From Paenibacillus whitsoniae (GTDB lineage Bacteria; Bacillota; Bacilli; Paenibacillales; NBRC-103111): a DNA stretch of 61,408 nucleotides. A program made the position numbers and the translations under genes. Numbering within the stretch: position 1 is the stretch's first letter; each line of letters opens with the position of its first letter. The notes under the pieces were generated by a model that was not told where the DNA came from, searched no databases, and worked only from the letters and a program-made list of their open reading frames with translations. The stretch spans positions 1 through 61,408 of the forward strand of contig NZ_RXHU01000005.1 of the NCBI RefSeq assembly GCF_003955665.1. Direction: 5' to 3'. Positions 32,701-42,110 of the stretch are shown here, piece after piece.

Positions 32701-34889
32701 CAACCGATCCCGTTTCGCGATACCCCGTACTGTATGGACGGCAGCGCCCGCGTATCGTAAAGCTGGTCGTCCCCTGTTAAATAGTAGGCCCCCAGAAGCG
32801 CCGCACTGGATGTTGTTCGTACGCTATCCTCGTTCTCGATATCAATGAAACCCTTGGCCCGGTTCCACCACCCGCTGGGAGACGGGACATAATTTACAGA
32901 ATCATCTCCCTGCGGTTCGATCTTGAGCAGATCAATCATATTGAACATGGCGTCCGTCAGCGATTGACCCGCGACATTTTCCCGGTACGCCGAATAATCG
33001 TATTCACTGCGAAGAATGTCTTCGTAGGCTTCATACAGACTGCTTCTCTGAGCGATTAGCCCCATATGAAATTGATAGGTGTTTTCCGCAGTCATTTGCG
33101 AATACGTCCCTAGCTGCGGCGCGTACAGGATCGGCTGCACGCTGCCTTCGTTGTTGACAAGACTCATCCCAAGCCGCTGTTGGGAAACGCCTCCCGTCGG
33201 TTCAAATTCGACCGGCAGTTCATCCGACGGTACGAATACGCCATACGTCAAGGCGTTCCCCGCACCGTCATTCTTTTCAACCAGACTCATCGGAGCGCTT
33301 AACTCCCTCAAGCTGGTCGATTCCACCGAACCTACCATTTTCGCATGCGACCTGAAGCCATTTAACACTTCATTGATGCCAGCGGTTGACTCTGCTGTGA
33401 AAGACTGATAGCCGACCACATAATTGCCATCCCGGCGAGGCGTAAAATCGAAGGATACATCAGGTTTGTCCCCTGCCATGGACCATTTCACTTGTAGATC
33501 GTAATCGCTTCCATGCAAAGAATCGGTTAATATAGCCGTATGGCTGTCTGGAAATTGAATCCCGTCAAATGTAATCCACCGTTTGTTCATCGTATCGTAG
33601 TAATTGGTCCGACTCCCTGCATTTCCATCCAATAAAACCCATTGCTCTTCAAGTCGTTCCGCGACATTATTAATGGGTACCCAGTTTCCTGTACCCGTAT
33701 CCTTGTAGAACAGATCACGAACGATGGTTTTGCCACCATCCCAAGCTGCTTCATAGAAAGTTGCCTTATAGTTTGCGTTTGCTATGCTGCCTTTCTCCGT
33801 ATAACTGAGATTCGCTAATGTGCGGCTGCGCAGCGGCGGCAAAGGTGGCGCTTGCTGCCGAATATTCCCTTCGAACTTGACGCTATCTGCCCGCGTAATG
33901 ATCGTTCCCGTCGTAGGCTGCATGCGAGTCAACCTGACAAATTCGGTATCATTTCCACTAAAATAATAAGAACCTAAATCAACCCAACCGACGGATGGGC
34001 CTGATGAGGGCCTTAGATCCATAAACATAACATCGGTAATCCCATTGTGAACAATTTCGATTTTCACATTACTATCTGCTTTATCCGCCCAATCAAGCTT
34101 GTAGAACGATATTTTCGCCGTTCCCGCTTCCAATCGCGGATTCCAGGTGATAGTTCTTCCCACAGCATCTGTATAGCTGGAACTGGAATTATTGTACCCC
34201 TTCACCCCCGTACTGGTACTCCAATAAGGAGCCGAGTATCCGTTATTCTTGTTATCCACATCGATGGTGACGACACCATCCGTCGTGATGCTTCCATTAT
34301 CAATAATGATCGTCTTATAAGGCCCTTTCTGCTGGATATTCCCTTCGAACTTGACCGCATCCGCACGCGTAAGAATCGAACTGCTGCTGGCGGTAGACCG
34401 GGTCAATTTAACGTATTCTTCACCAATCCCGGAAAAATAGTACTCGCCCAGATCGACCCATCCCACAGGCGCCCCGAACGAAGGTCTTAGATCGATGAAC
34501 TGAACATCCGTACTACCATTATGGACGATTTCGATTTTCACATTGCTATCTGCTTTATCCGCCCAATCAAGCTTGTAGAACGAAATTCTCGCCGTTCCTG
34601 CTTCCAATCGCGGATTCCATGATATGGTTCTGCCAACTGTGCTTGTATACTTGGAACTGGAATTATTGTACCCCTTTACCCCTGTACTTGTGGTCCAATT
34701 CGGAGCCGAGTATCCGTTATTTGCATTATCTGCATCAGGGGTCACGACACCATCGATTGTGAGGCTGCCATCATCAATGATGATTGTCTTATACGGTAAG
34801 GACTCCGCCTCAGCGGTTCTTATTCCAAGAAAGCTTAAAGGAATGATCATCGTCATCATCAAAACCATTAAGATCAGCTTCCTTTTCAT
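29751..34889 (-). CDS. Giant secreted multidomain protein, probable carbohydrate-active enzyme
   Basis: About 1,712 residues from ATG 34889. Signal peptide (residues 1-28, ending TAEAES). Order: two near-identical 158-residue beta domains resembling golvesin-C/xanthan-lyase carbohydrate-binding modules (about 31-346); a central region of about 700 residues with alternating aromatic-rich helices (GWWNRAKGFIDIENEDSVRT, YYYGKLWMEILELYEETKDP) suggesting an alpha/alpha barrel like glycoside hydrolases or polysaccharide lyases; a further golvesin-like module; a Big-like domain; and a last golvesin-like module. The C-terminal 16 residues (AGKTVTDALNAWYTKK) resemble those of a neighbouring binding protein. 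It carries a system A regulatory box upstream. Substrate and catalytic residues are unknown. Confidence 0.85.
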   Translation of the reverse strand: MKRKLILMVLMMTMIIPLSFLGIRTAEAESLPYKTIIIDDGSLTIDGVVTPDADNANNGYSAPNWTTSTGVKGYNNSSSKYTSTVGRTISWNPRLEAGTARISFYKLDWADKADSNVKIEIVHNGSTDVQFIDLRPSFGAPVGWVDLGEYYFSGIGEEYVKLTRSTASSSSILTRADAVKFEGNIQQKGPYKTIIIDNGSITTDGVVTIDVDNKNNGYSAPYWSTSTGVKGYNNSSSSYTDAVGRTITWNPRLEAGTAKISFYKLDWADKADSNVKIEIVHNGITDVMFMDLRPSSGPSVGWVDLGSYYFSGNDTEFVRLTRMQPTTGTIITRADSVKFEGNIRQQAPPLPPLRSRTLANLSYTEKGSIANANYKATFYEAAWDGGKTIVRDLFYKDTGTGNWVPINNVAERLEEQWVLLDGNAGSRTNYYDTMNKRWITFDGIQFPDSHTAILTDSLHGSDYDLQVKWSMAGDKPDVSFDFTPRRDGNYVVGYQSFTAESTAGINEVLNGFRSHAKMVGSVESTSLRELSAPMSLVEKNDGAGNALTYGVFVPSDELPVEFEPTGGVSQQRLGMSLVNNEGSVQPILYAPQLGTYSQMTAENTYQFHMGLIAQRSSLYEAYEDILRSEYDYSAYRENVAGQSLTDAMFNMIDLLKIEPQGDDSVNYVPSPSGWWNRAKGFIDIENEDSVRTTSSAALLGAYYLTGDDQLYDTRALPSIQYGVSRNGIGWSPTQKPVYGVPSLWKMATLPFDVSSVAAVNQMLGTSAGIGALGQEEYLMRDPDQKDRGPVIQPLMMYRMTGNTQYLQAAKDAADNYIAQYIDTPASVNVSKNEFIYYYGKLWMEILELYEETKDPKYLNAAYKEAKRYATMFVARPVPEGTVTIPQPETYNYAESFHWPESGKYAYPRTKLPEDAAGGVQADSWLVSPNGLTFEAGSTTGYYRMNAQEAPFMLRLSLYTGDKLLQDIAHNAVIGRYSSYPGYYYKGFAVSQLEPDFPLEGPSGATSIYYHHMPAQLGQTMDYLISEQSLKSNGSITFPSVFETNFLWFKYHLYGNKPGQFYGNSNVWLWMPKGIIQTNDPQLNWITGESGNKFYISLSNESTAEVQTPIALNAQMIGFNPAQNYNVTIIRDNGAPEQAIMSGGIIQATVSGKGITAIIVEGLNIDVPLHQVRTADSSDASYFFDVHSPIDAVKGMLIVKPDETSYDAYVEAKTTKPATIHYSLDGGATYTTVPDTIYPMEWSIRVNDLSKTFTYYVESDGKQTRARTLYLPDQVAATPVQPEWQEGPSIVVDNTEAETEGIWIRDTTANDYYYDNYVYAKSTAGTATSTIKWRPELPQSVTYSVYYKLPQITASSENWATNAAFTVYYSGGSETVTVDESAANGTWVFLGAYPFAAGDSGYVELTNMANKSRVVADAMMWVDPNKAHHLESVAILSDRDELQMTQAAQLNVVGHLDNGLIADLTQANVQYFVDRTDLAHVDSNGALTLQSLDGITDHIAVWATVTMDGATLTTPPLTIAIKDLTVIVDSTNTTGLYTTEGSWSQSNLAGYKIGVKSRYSTVQGSSATWKAQFPEGRYTVSIYKIVHTTANDNHVKVEVKHQSVTEVTYIDATVGTSGWVNLGTFDFTGDGTEYVRLTRETPTTVDPPTLPADMIYTRADAVKFERQSASSALLTNKGPVKPFVSNWNGETSYRISLAGKTVTDALNAWYTKK
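33846..34319 (-). repeat. Tandem repeat copy 2 within the giant gene
   Basis: 474 bp (158 codons, starting YKTIIIDNG), directly following copy 1 and very similar to it in both DNA and protein. Confidence 0.85.
34320..34793 (-). repeat. Tandem repeat copy 1 within the giant gene
   Basis: 474 bp (158 codons, starting YKTIIIDDG). Stretches such as the one encoding KLDWADKADSNVKIEIVHNG are nearly unchanged between copies, so the duplication is recent or is kept uniform by recombination. Confidence 0.85.
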
Positions 34890-35010
34890 CCTATCACTCA
34901 CATCCTCTCCATAGATTGTTTGCGCTTTCAAAACATCATATCCTCCTTTGCTGGCATGATCGCAAAGAAACGACTAGCCCTATTCCGGCTAATCCTCCTC
35001 CGTCTTGTTT

Positions 35011-35077
35011 ATCATAGCATCTCACCTAACCGCGAAATTTCTTTGATTTCAAGAATTTCTTATAAGATTTTAAGTAA
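35011..35077 (-). promoter_or_regulatory. Promoter with 43-bp system A box (giant gene)
   Basis: Box 35035-35077, then 18 bp, then extended -10 TGCTATGAT (core 35016-35011). No good -35 is seen, as expected for an activator-dependent promoter. The box matches 45687-45729 at 41 of 43 positions and contains AAGAAATT twice on the minus strand, 18 bp apart. Confidence 0.75.
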
Positions 35078-35130
35078 AAAAAGCCTGTCTCGAATCTGAC
35101 CGCTCCATCGCAGTCAGTTACAAGACAGGC
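35076..35130 (-). terminator. Terminator of the system A operon
   Basis: Minus strand GCCTGTCT / AGACAGGC outer stem, inner CTGAC/GTCAG pairing, followed by TTTTTTT. It separates the SGNH gene from the giant gene. Confidence 0.85.
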
Positions 35131-35144
35131 CCTCAAGAGGACAC

Positions 35145-36362
35145 TTACTGTGGCGGTTGCACCAGCAATAACTTCCCAAGCTGGATCACCGTTTGATCAT
35201 ACCAATCGGGATGCTGCCGAACATGCTCTCTACTTCGTTCATTGCCGCATGCCTCAAACACAGCCGCTTTGTCCGTCTTCTCGTGATCGATTTCGAAACG
35301 AACCGTGTGTTTCCCGTTCGGAAGTTCCGGCAAGTACACATACTGATTCCGATTATGGTCGTTGTATGTAGTGAATCGGTCGACAAGGAACGGTTCCCCG
35401 CCATCCACCGTCACCTTCAATCTGCCGGAATCCGGCCCTCCGATATCGAACAGCCCGATGTGCGTGCCTTCGAACTGCACCGTGAATGCCTCTCCAGGAT
35501 CGACCGCACGCCATAAGCCAGGGAACAACCAATGATACTCGCGGGCTAAAGTGAAATCATCGGCGGTCATGTAGGACCATCCTGCCGATAAAACGGCATG
35601 CCCCTCCAGTGGCAGCATAGCGGCGTACTCCCAAGGATTGGACGGGACCAAAGGGTCCTGCGGCAAGTTATGTGCCACACTTCCCGAACCAACTTGAAGT
35701 TTACGAATTCGCTCCAAAGACCGGGTAATCGTATCCGTATAAATCTGATGTCCCTCGGGGATGATCGGATGGATGGAATCATGCGTAAAAACAATGGCCC
35801 CCGGAATGGACTTGTCTGCCCCTGAACCCCCTGAGGTAAATATAAGCTTCCCTTCCGACACCAATTGACTGACCCTCACACCAAGATGAATCGATGGAAT
35901 ACCATAATAATCGGCCACTTCCTCCTGCATAAGGGCCCCTTTCTGGTACTCCCCAGACTGAAAACCTGCGACATCTCGCTCCTTCAGCGTGTAAACGAAC
36001 AGAATATCGATAAATCGGCTCCGCTTACGAATTTGACGGACAATGCCTTCGATCCGCGCCTTCGACTCAGGCACGCCGCCATCATTGCCGACGAACTCAA
36101 CAAACACAAGATCAGGCTGATGACGAAGCACATCCGTCTCCAAGCGGGCACAGCCCAAGTCGGATCCCGTGCCGTCGATACCCGCATTCACAGCGCGGAT
36201 ATCCGCCTCGGGATATTGCTCACGCAGCCATTCCGCCGTCATGACCCGATAACCTGCAGAACGCGTATTACTACCGCCAAAATAGGCTATGGTCACGGTT
36301 TCCCCATTTTCCAGCTTCTGAATGACATTAGGTAATCCTCTTCGAGGGAACAATTCCTGCAT
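35145..36362 (-). CDS. SGNH/GDSL-type hydrolase
   Basis: About 405 residues, no signal peptide, so cytoplasmic. Catalytic blocks: YFGGSNTRSAGYR (Ser, block I), VNAGIDGTGSDLG (Gly, block II), EFVGNDGG (Asn, block III) and THDSIHPIIPEGH (Asp and His, block V). A C-terminal beta domain follows (about 250-405). It probably removes acetyl or other ester groups from imported oligosaccharides. ATG 36362 is favoured because AGGTGAAG precedes it; a GTG at 36383 overlaps the upstream stop. Last gene of the system A operon, before the 35076 terminator. Confidence 0.9.
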   Translation of the reverse strand: MQELFPRRGLPNVIQKLENGETVTIAYFGGSNTRSAGYRVMTAEWLREQYPEADIRAVNAGIDGTGSDLGCARLETDVLRHQPDLVFVEFVGNDGGVPESKARIEGIVRQIRKRSRFIDILFVYTLKERDVAGFQSGEYQKGALMQEEVADYYGIPSIHLGVRVSQLVSEGKLIFTSGGSGADKSIPGAIVFTHDSIHPIIPEGHQIYTDTITRSLERIRKLQVGSGSVAHNLPQDPLVPSNPWEYAAMLPLEGHAVLSAGWSYMTADDFTLAREYHWLFPGLWRAVDPGEAFTVQFEGTHIGLFDIGGPDSGRLKVTVDGGEPFLVDRFTTYNDHNRNQYVYLPELPNGKHTVRFEIDHEKTDKAAVFEACGNERSREHVRQHPDWYDQTVIQLGKLLLVQPPQ

Positions 36363-36379
36363 CGCGACTTCACCTGACC

Positions 36380-38596
36380 TCACTGATTATTTTTTGGCGC
36401 ATACAATTTCACAGCAAACACTTCATGATACGGCGCACCGTAGGTTGCGCAGAAATGAAACCGGATTCGGGTTACACCTCTCGCATCCGCCTTGTGTTTA
36501 TTCAACGTGAGATAATTTCCACGGATATTGAATTCCCTCTCGGTTCCATCTTCAAAGGTTAAGGTCACATCATAATCTTGGATGAGGGAGTCAATCGGAT
36601 CGTCGAAATGCTCCAGATCCAGCTGTGAATTGAAAACAAGATGGATTTCGTCTACATTTTTGGGGCTTGCAAAACAGAATTCCAACCATTCCTGCCCCTC
36701 CGTACGCTCCGAAATCCAGCCGTTCGGCAGACCATACGGTCGGGAGTAACCGTTGACGACATTCTCGGGATTATACATATGCTGGGCTGGCTGTAGGTCC
36801 CTAAAGCAAATGCTCTTGTTGAATTTCTTCAGCCTGGACGGCTCCTCCGGCCTATAATGGAAGCTGACCGCTCCTGTAAGCTTCTCTTCATTGCCGTATA
36901 CGGCAAGACTCGCCGTTCCTTCCAGTACGATGTAAATTTTATCGTCTGCTGGCTTCTCTAGGCCCAAATCCAGCGTAATCCAGTCGTCATAACCGACGGC
37001 AATGGCCAAGCTGTAGTCTTTCAACTGGCTGGCGGGAATATAGTTTTCCTTCCGTTCCCCGCCAAACAGCTTCACATGCAGCGTTTCGGAATGCCTGGAA
37101 CTATTTTTTATTTTAATCCGCACGCTTTCCGCCACGGAGGTCTCGATCGGCAAGACCAAACATAACCCTTCCTCCAAGGGAATCGCTTCAGTTGGATGAG
37201 GATTGTCATAGCTGCGCTGGGATGAGGCACGAATCTGTAATCCGTCGGCGAAGTAAGGATCTAGTTCTTCTTGAAGGCCTACAATTGTTTGTCCGTCTCG
37301 AAGCAGCAGCGCCTGCAGCTCGCCCATATGAGCTTCGACGATGGTTGCCGGGTCGACTTCATATTTCGAGCATAACGAAGCAGCCGTTCCAACCGCCTGC
37401 CCCATACAACCGCAGGTTGCCATCACCCTGGTGGATCCGAAAGCGACATGAGTAGCGCTTATATTGCGGCCAGCGAACATGAGGTTCGGAATATTCCGGG
37501 AAAATAAACTGCGGAACGGAATATTGTACAAGCCAGGTACGAAATTCCACGCTGTAGCCGGACCCTCATCATAGATGCCCTTAGCCGCATGTAAATCCAT
37601 ATACCATCCCCCGACAGCTACGGCATCTTCGAAATGCGGCTTTGTGGTGAGGTCGTTCTGAGACAACATGTGATTCCCCACAAACCGTCTCGACTCGCGT
37701 TTCCCCGGAATCGGGCATACATAATCCAGAATAAGATTGTCCACATCGTCAAATTCGCCGCTGTTTTTAATATAATCCCAAATCCCGTACACCAATTTCC
37801 GCAGCTCCAAGGCGATGTCTTCATTCTTTGTGATGACATCCAGATGCCCGCCGTATTCCAGCCACCACAATCCGCCGAGTCCGTTGATTTTTCTAGGAAA
37901 AGACCGGTGGTTCAAGCCTTTTCTGATACTATCAAAAAAAGGCAGCTTCGTAATATCATACGCAAAGGCAGGCCTCTTGTACGGAACGTGATACTCGACA
38001 TCACGGGCTTGGAAAAGAATCGTGTCGCCCATGGTGTAGTGGTCCGCCACTTCTGGGGCCAAATCTTCCCCGTATTCATGCTTCGCTTCTCTCCCCCATC
38101 GGTAGAGCGCACCTGCCTGATACCCGACGACCCCGTCTCCGGAACAATCGATGTAGGTTCGGCTTTCAAAGCGGAATTTCCTTTCGGAAGCCAATTGAAG
38201 GCCCTCCACCCATTGGATTCTGCCGTTCTCCATGCCCGTTGCATGCACGCATGTATTTAGAAATAGGGATATGTTGGGCTCCGCATAGACCATATCCAAC
38301 AAGACTGTATCCGACAGCGAAAGCATAAGTTTTTTGTTATATAACGGATTATAGTGGAAAATCTTCAACTTGAGCTCTTCCACCAATCCCCCCTCACGCG
38401 CATAATAGGAGGGACTTTTTCCGAGATAAGCCGACCCGTTGATATGCACTCTCACCTCGCTGCTGGCATTTCCCCCTAGAACCGGCCGATCATTAATGAG
38501 TGACACTTGCAGCCCTTGACGAGCAGCCGCAATGGCCGCACATAGCCCAGCAATACCTCCGCCTACGACGGTTACATCCGCTTTAATAAGCTCCAT
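36380..38596 (-). CDS. FAD-dependent oxidoreductase with C-terminal beta domain
   Basis: 738 residues from ATG 38596 (GGAGG 8 nt upstream). The N-terminal dinucleotide fold VTVVGGGIAGLCAAIAAARQ and the later NLMFAGRNISATHVAFGSTR with GCMGQAVGTAA mark the FAD_oxidored (PF12831) family. No signal peptide. The last 130 residues (GWISERTEGQEWLEFCF, then a beta-rich part) look like a discoidin-type sugar-binding domain. Members of this family often sit in polysaccharide clusters and are thought to oxidise sugars; the exact reaction is unknown. Between the response regulator and the SGNH gene; only 17 bp to the latter. Confidence 0.88.
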   Translation of the reverse strand: MELIKADVTVVGGGIAGLCAAIAAARQGLQVSLINDRPVLGGNASSEVRVHINGSAYLGKSPSYYAREGGLVEELKLKIFHYNPLYNKKLMLSLSDTVLLDMVYAEPNISLFLNTCVHATGMENGRIQWVEGLQLASERKFRFESRTYIDCSGDGVVGYQAGALYRWGREAKHEYGEDLAPEVADHYTMGDTILFQARDVEYHVPYKRPAFAYDITKLPFFDSIRKGLNHRSFPRKINGLGGLWWLEYGGHLDVITKNEDIALELRKLVYGIWDYIKNSGEFDDVDNLILDYVCPIPGKRESRRFVGNHMLSQNDLTTKPHFEDAVAVGGWYMDLHAAKGIYDEGPATAWNFVPGLYNIPFRSLFSRNIPNLMFAGRNISATHVAFGSTRVMATCGCMGQAVGTAASLCSKYEVDPATIVEAHMGELQALLLRDGQTIVGLQEELDPYFADGLQIRASSQRSYDNPHPTEAIPLEEGLCLVLPIETSVAESVRIKIKNSSRHSETLHVKLFGGERKENYIPASQLKDYSLAIAVGYDDWITLDLGLEKPADDKIYIVLEGTASLAVYGNEEKLTGAVSFHYRPEEPSRLKKFNKSICFRDLQPAQHMYNPENVVNGYSRPYGLPNGWISERTEGQEWLEFCFASPKNVDEIHLVFNSQLDLEHFDDPIDSLIQDYDVTLTFEDGTEREFNIRGNYLTLNKHKADARGVTRIRFHFCATYGAPYHEVFAVKLYAPKNNQ

Positions 38597-38696
38597 TTGG
38601 TTAACCTCCATGATAAGATACATCTATCATGGTAGTTCTTTTAATCCCCGTTTTTTTACAGGATTTCGCGAAAAACTCATACATTTTTTTGCAACC

Positions 38697-40322
38697 TTAT
38701 TTGGATTCATACCGTGTCATTTTAATCCGATATTGCTTAGGTGTATCGCCCGTATATTCTTTAAATAGTTTGCAAAAATACCCTTCATTGACGATGCCTA
38801 CTTCCTCGCACAATTCCAATAACGAATAATCCCGGACATTTAGCAGTTCGAGGGCCAGTTGAATTTTTTTACGATTGATGTAGCTGATCACGCCTTCGTT
38901 CATCGTTTTTTTAAACAGGCTGCTAAAATACGATGGCGCTAAGTTCACATCCTCGGCAATCGCCTCCAAGGTTAAACGCTGTGTCAGATTGTTCTCTATA
39001 AACCGTAAGGCTCTCATGATTTCTGCACGGTGCAACAGTTGGCCGGCGTGTACATATTCAAAGGTAAAGTCGCCAATATAGGCGAGCTGCTCCCGAAATG
39101 CCATAAACGCCATAGGAAACTCTGCTACATCCAGGGTTAAGGTGTTCCCCGCTTTAAACTTCGCGGCAATATCTCTATACAAGTCCCGAAGCATAGGGGC
39201 CATGATGGACTTATGGATTTTATGATCCGTAACAAATTGGTTCAAATCAGCAAGTTCTTTCTCCAACTCTTCCTTAGAGGCCTTCCTTTGCACCCATGCA
39301 AGAAAATCGGCGAGCTTCTGCTGAAAGTCCGCTCTTCTGTCGTTACGGTAATGGAACCGATGCGCGGGTGTTTTGACGACTTTCTCTGCATGATAATAGA
39401 AATCGTCACTCACATGATGGGCTTCCTGGTAAGCTTGTTGAATGGATTCCCAGCCCCGATGCGAACCGCCAAAAGCTACAGATACACTTTGATTCAAATA
39501 CTGATGCAAATGGGCGACGAGCTGACTTCCCAAGGCCTGACAAGCATATTCCGTATCCATCTCACTGCGATTGTTCTCCCAGGAAAGAAAGCCAATAAAC
39601 CGATTATCCGCCAGCTCGGTGGCTGTCCCCCTGCCATAATACATCACCGTTTCTTCGATGACATTCGTAATCGCATATTTCAAGATGTTTTGGTCCGCCG
39701 CTGAGTATTCATTTCGGAAGCTTTCATACAGATTCATTTCAACAATAAAGCAGCAATAGTTGGCTTGAAAGAACTGGAACTGCATGCTCCCCGCAAAATG
39801 CGATATCCGATGCGAAGGTATTTCGCCTCTAATCAACTCGTTAAAAAATTGCTTGCGGACTCTATATTTATTTTCAAGAACCGATACGTTCAGGGATTGA
39901 AATTCTTCTTCTTTTTTCTTAACCTCGTCCAAAATGCCGGCTGCCTTACCCAAAGCCCGATCCAAATCTGCTTCATTTAACGGAACCTTAACAATGTACT
40001 CCAATACGTTCGCCTGAATAGCCCGCTGTGCGTATTCAAAGGACGAATAGGCGGTCAGCAGAATGTACTGGGTATGCGGCAGCTCCGGTTTTAACTGCTC
40101 AATCATGGCGATCCCATCCATTCGCGGCATCACAATATCGGAGATCACGATATCCGGCTTTAGCTTTAAGATCTCCTCGATCCCCTTCAGCCCATTATTC
40201 GCTTTTCCCACCAGGCGGAATCGCCTTTCCCTATGGGAGAGCTCGCTAAAAAATAGTTCCAATCGTTGTATGATTAGATCTTCATCGTCAACGATGAAGC
40301 AGGTATAGTCTCTCACCATCAT
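38697..40322 (-). CDS. YesN-type response regulator with AraC HTH (system A)
   Basis: 541 residues. Receiver at 1-125 (FIVDDEDLIIQRL; phospho-acceptor Asp about 62 in IVISDIVMPRMDG), a middle region of about 300 residues, and an AraC double HTH at about 435-541 (LEAIAEDVNLAPSYFSSLFK, ELCEEVGIVNEGYFCKLFKE). Its start overlaps the kinase stop by 4 bp. Likely direct activator of the importer and giant gene through the 43-bp boxes at 35035 and 45687. ATGATG start; either Met is possible. Confidence 0.93.
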   Translation of the reverse strand: MMVRDYTCFIVDDEDLIIQRLELFFSELSHRERRFRLVGKANNGLKGIEEILKLKPDIVISDIVMPRMDGIAMIEQLKPELPHTQYILLTAYSSFEYAQRAIQANVLEYIVKVPLNEADLDRALGKAAGILDEVKKKEEEFQSLNVSVLENKYRVRKQFFNELIRGEIPSHRISHFAGSMQFQFFQANYCCFIVEMNLYESFRNEYSAADQNILKYAITNVIEETVMYYGRGTATELADNRFIGFLSWENNRSEMDTEYACQALGSQLVAHLHQYLNQSVSVAFGGSHRGWESIQQAYQEAHHVSDDFYYHAEKVVKTPAHRFHYRNDRRADFQQKLADFLAWVQRKASKEELEKELADLNQFVTDHKIHKSIMAPMLRDLYRDIAAKFKAGNTLTLDVAEFPMAFMAFREQLAYIGDFTFEYVHAGQLLHRAEIMRALRFIENNLTQRLTLEAIAEDVNLAPSYFSSLFKKTMNEGVISYINRKKIQLALELLNVRDYSLLELCEEVGIVNEGYFCKLFKEYTGDTPKQYRIKMTRYESK

Positions 40323-42058
40323 GCATCTCCTTTAAACGTACCTACGGGGAATACAGCACGGACACAAGTTATTTCTTTCGGTATGCTTATGATTTGGAGC
40401 CCGAACTGCTCCCCGTAATGAAGTCTTATTCGACCATGAATATTGTTTAACCCGATTCTTTTTCTTTTAACTTCCAGATCACGCGGTTCTGCCGTTAAAA
40501 TATGCTGGATTTGATCCGCTGGAATTCCCTCGCCTTGATCAATGACCTCGATCATGACGACGCTGCCCTTCCTGTACGCATGAATCGTAATCGAACCTTC
40601 GATTCCCCCTCCGTTATAGCCATGGAAGATACTATTCTCCACCATGGGCTGCAGCAGCATTCGAAAAACGGGAAAATCCATTAACCCCTCTTCGATATGC
40701 GCAATCAGGTCGAAGTGCCTGTTATATCGGATGTTCTGGATTGCGATATAATCCGATACGTTTTGTAACTCCTGACGTAGGGAAACCTTCACCGAAGCGT
40801 CGGCGATCCCGTACTCCAATAATGAAATGAGAGACCCAATCACCACATCGACTTTCTCTATTTGTCCGAGGCGGATGACATTGCTGATAGATCCAAGCGT
40901 GTTATATAGAAAATGAGGATTTATTTGTGATTGCAGCACCTGGATTTCCAGCTTCCGCTCCAGTTCATTATGCAGCTCTCCCCGCCGAATCAGTTCCACA
41001 ATCTGCTGCAGCATCCGGTCGAACGCCCGGGAAAGGTCACCGAATTCGTCATTTCGCTTCATGGTAACTGCCGTTGTCAGATCGCCTTGCTCTACCCGCT
41101 TCATTTTTGTTTTGAGGGCATAGAGCGGATTCCTAATATATTTGGCAATAAAAAAGGAAATGAATAGACTTAAGAGCAGACCTGCAATAAGCAGCCCGAT
41201 ATAAAAAGTTTCCAATCTGGATAATGCTGCCGCCATGCGCGATTCATCGTTTATTGAAATGATGAACCAATTGAATTTCTCCGTCGGTTTCTTCAGAATG
41301 GAGACCGGTAAACCGTCTTTTGTATGCAATTGAAGGCTTGTTCCCGTAGCATCGAGAATTTGTTCCGCCGACGTTTCCCCGATGGAAAACGTATGCGCTT
41401 GAATATTCAGCGGCCCTCTATTTTCCGAGAATCCGGCAATGATTTTACCCGATGCGGTGATCAGGGCCAGGTTCATTTGTTCTTTTTTATTAATCTTGAA
41501 CAAGGCTTCTTCAATGGCATTTAGATCCAAGTCTACCGCAATGGCCATTGGAAACGGAGCGCCGTTCAGATATCGCACCATCGTAACGGTCCAGCCGGAA
41601 TACTTGGATTTATAAGGATCACTGACAAATGTTGTCCGTCTGTTCGTATCGACCGCATCAAACAAAGACTTTCTGTCCGATAAAGGCTCATCGAAAATTC
41701 GTGTCGGCGTACTTCCGCCTAAAATGGATAAATCACTTTTGATCAAGTAAATGTCGCTGACATAACTACTGTTGAGTTCATAAAGCTCTCTTAATTGCTT
41801 TTTGATCACTTCTGTATTGTCAATGTTTGCTTTCACCGATGTTTCGACCGAGAACAAGATGGTCTGAAAGGAGGAAAAGTTAACCGTCAAATACTGGTCA
41901 ACTTTGTCTACGATTTGGTTTGTGTAGTAAATATCGTTCGTTCTTATTTCCTTTTGGACATAGCGATAGGACAATTGACTTATCAAGATGATGCAGCTTA
42001 ATACAAACGCAAACACAATTAAAAATAGTTTTAAAGGCAAGCTGATTCTTCTTCGCAT
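40319..42058 (-). CDS. YesM-type sensor histidine kinase (system A)
   Basis: 579 residues: membrane helix (10-32), extracellular Cache-like sensor domain (about 35-280), second helix (about 285-305), HAMP (FIAKYIRNPLYALKTKMKRV), His_kinase domain with the phospho-His in LQSQINPHFLYNTLGSISN, and HATPase_c (QPMVENSIFHGYNGG, GIGLNNIHGRI). This LytS/YesM type phosphorylates YesN-like regulators, here the overlapping 38697-40322 gene. It probably detects the substrate or the loaded binding protein encoded just upstream. Confidence 0.93.
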   Translation of the reverse strand: MRRRISLPLKLFLIVFAFVLSCIILISQLSYRYVQKEIRTNDIYYTNQIVDKVDQYLTVNFSSFQTILFSVETSVKANIDNTEVIKKQLRELYELNSSYVSDIYLIKSDLSILGGSTPTRIFDEPLSDRKSLFDAVDTNRRTTFVSDPYKSKYSGWTVTMVRYLNGAPFPMAIAVDLDLNAIEEALFKINKKEQMNLALITASGKIIAGFSENRGPLNIQAHTFSIGETSAEQILDATGTSLQLHTKDGLPVSILKKPTEKFNWFIISINDESRMAAALSRLETFYIGLLIAGLLLSLFISFFIAKYIRNPLYALKTKMKRVEQGDLTTAVTMKRNDEFGDLSRAFDRMLQQIVELIRRGELHNELERKLEIQVLQSQINPHFLYNTLGSISNVIRLGQIEKVDVVIGSLISLLEYGIADASVKVSLRQELQNVSDYIAIQNIRYNRHFDLIAHIEEGLMDFPVFRMLLQPMVENSIFHGYNGGGIEGSITIHAYRKGSVVMIEVIDQGEGIPADQIQHILTAEPRDLEVKRKRIGLNNIHGRIRLHYGEQFGLQIISIPKEITCVRAVFPVGTFKGDA

Positions 42059-42110
42059 CGGTCATCGTCCTTTTTAAAGCAGTAATGAACTAAGCATAGC
42101 ATAGGACAAC

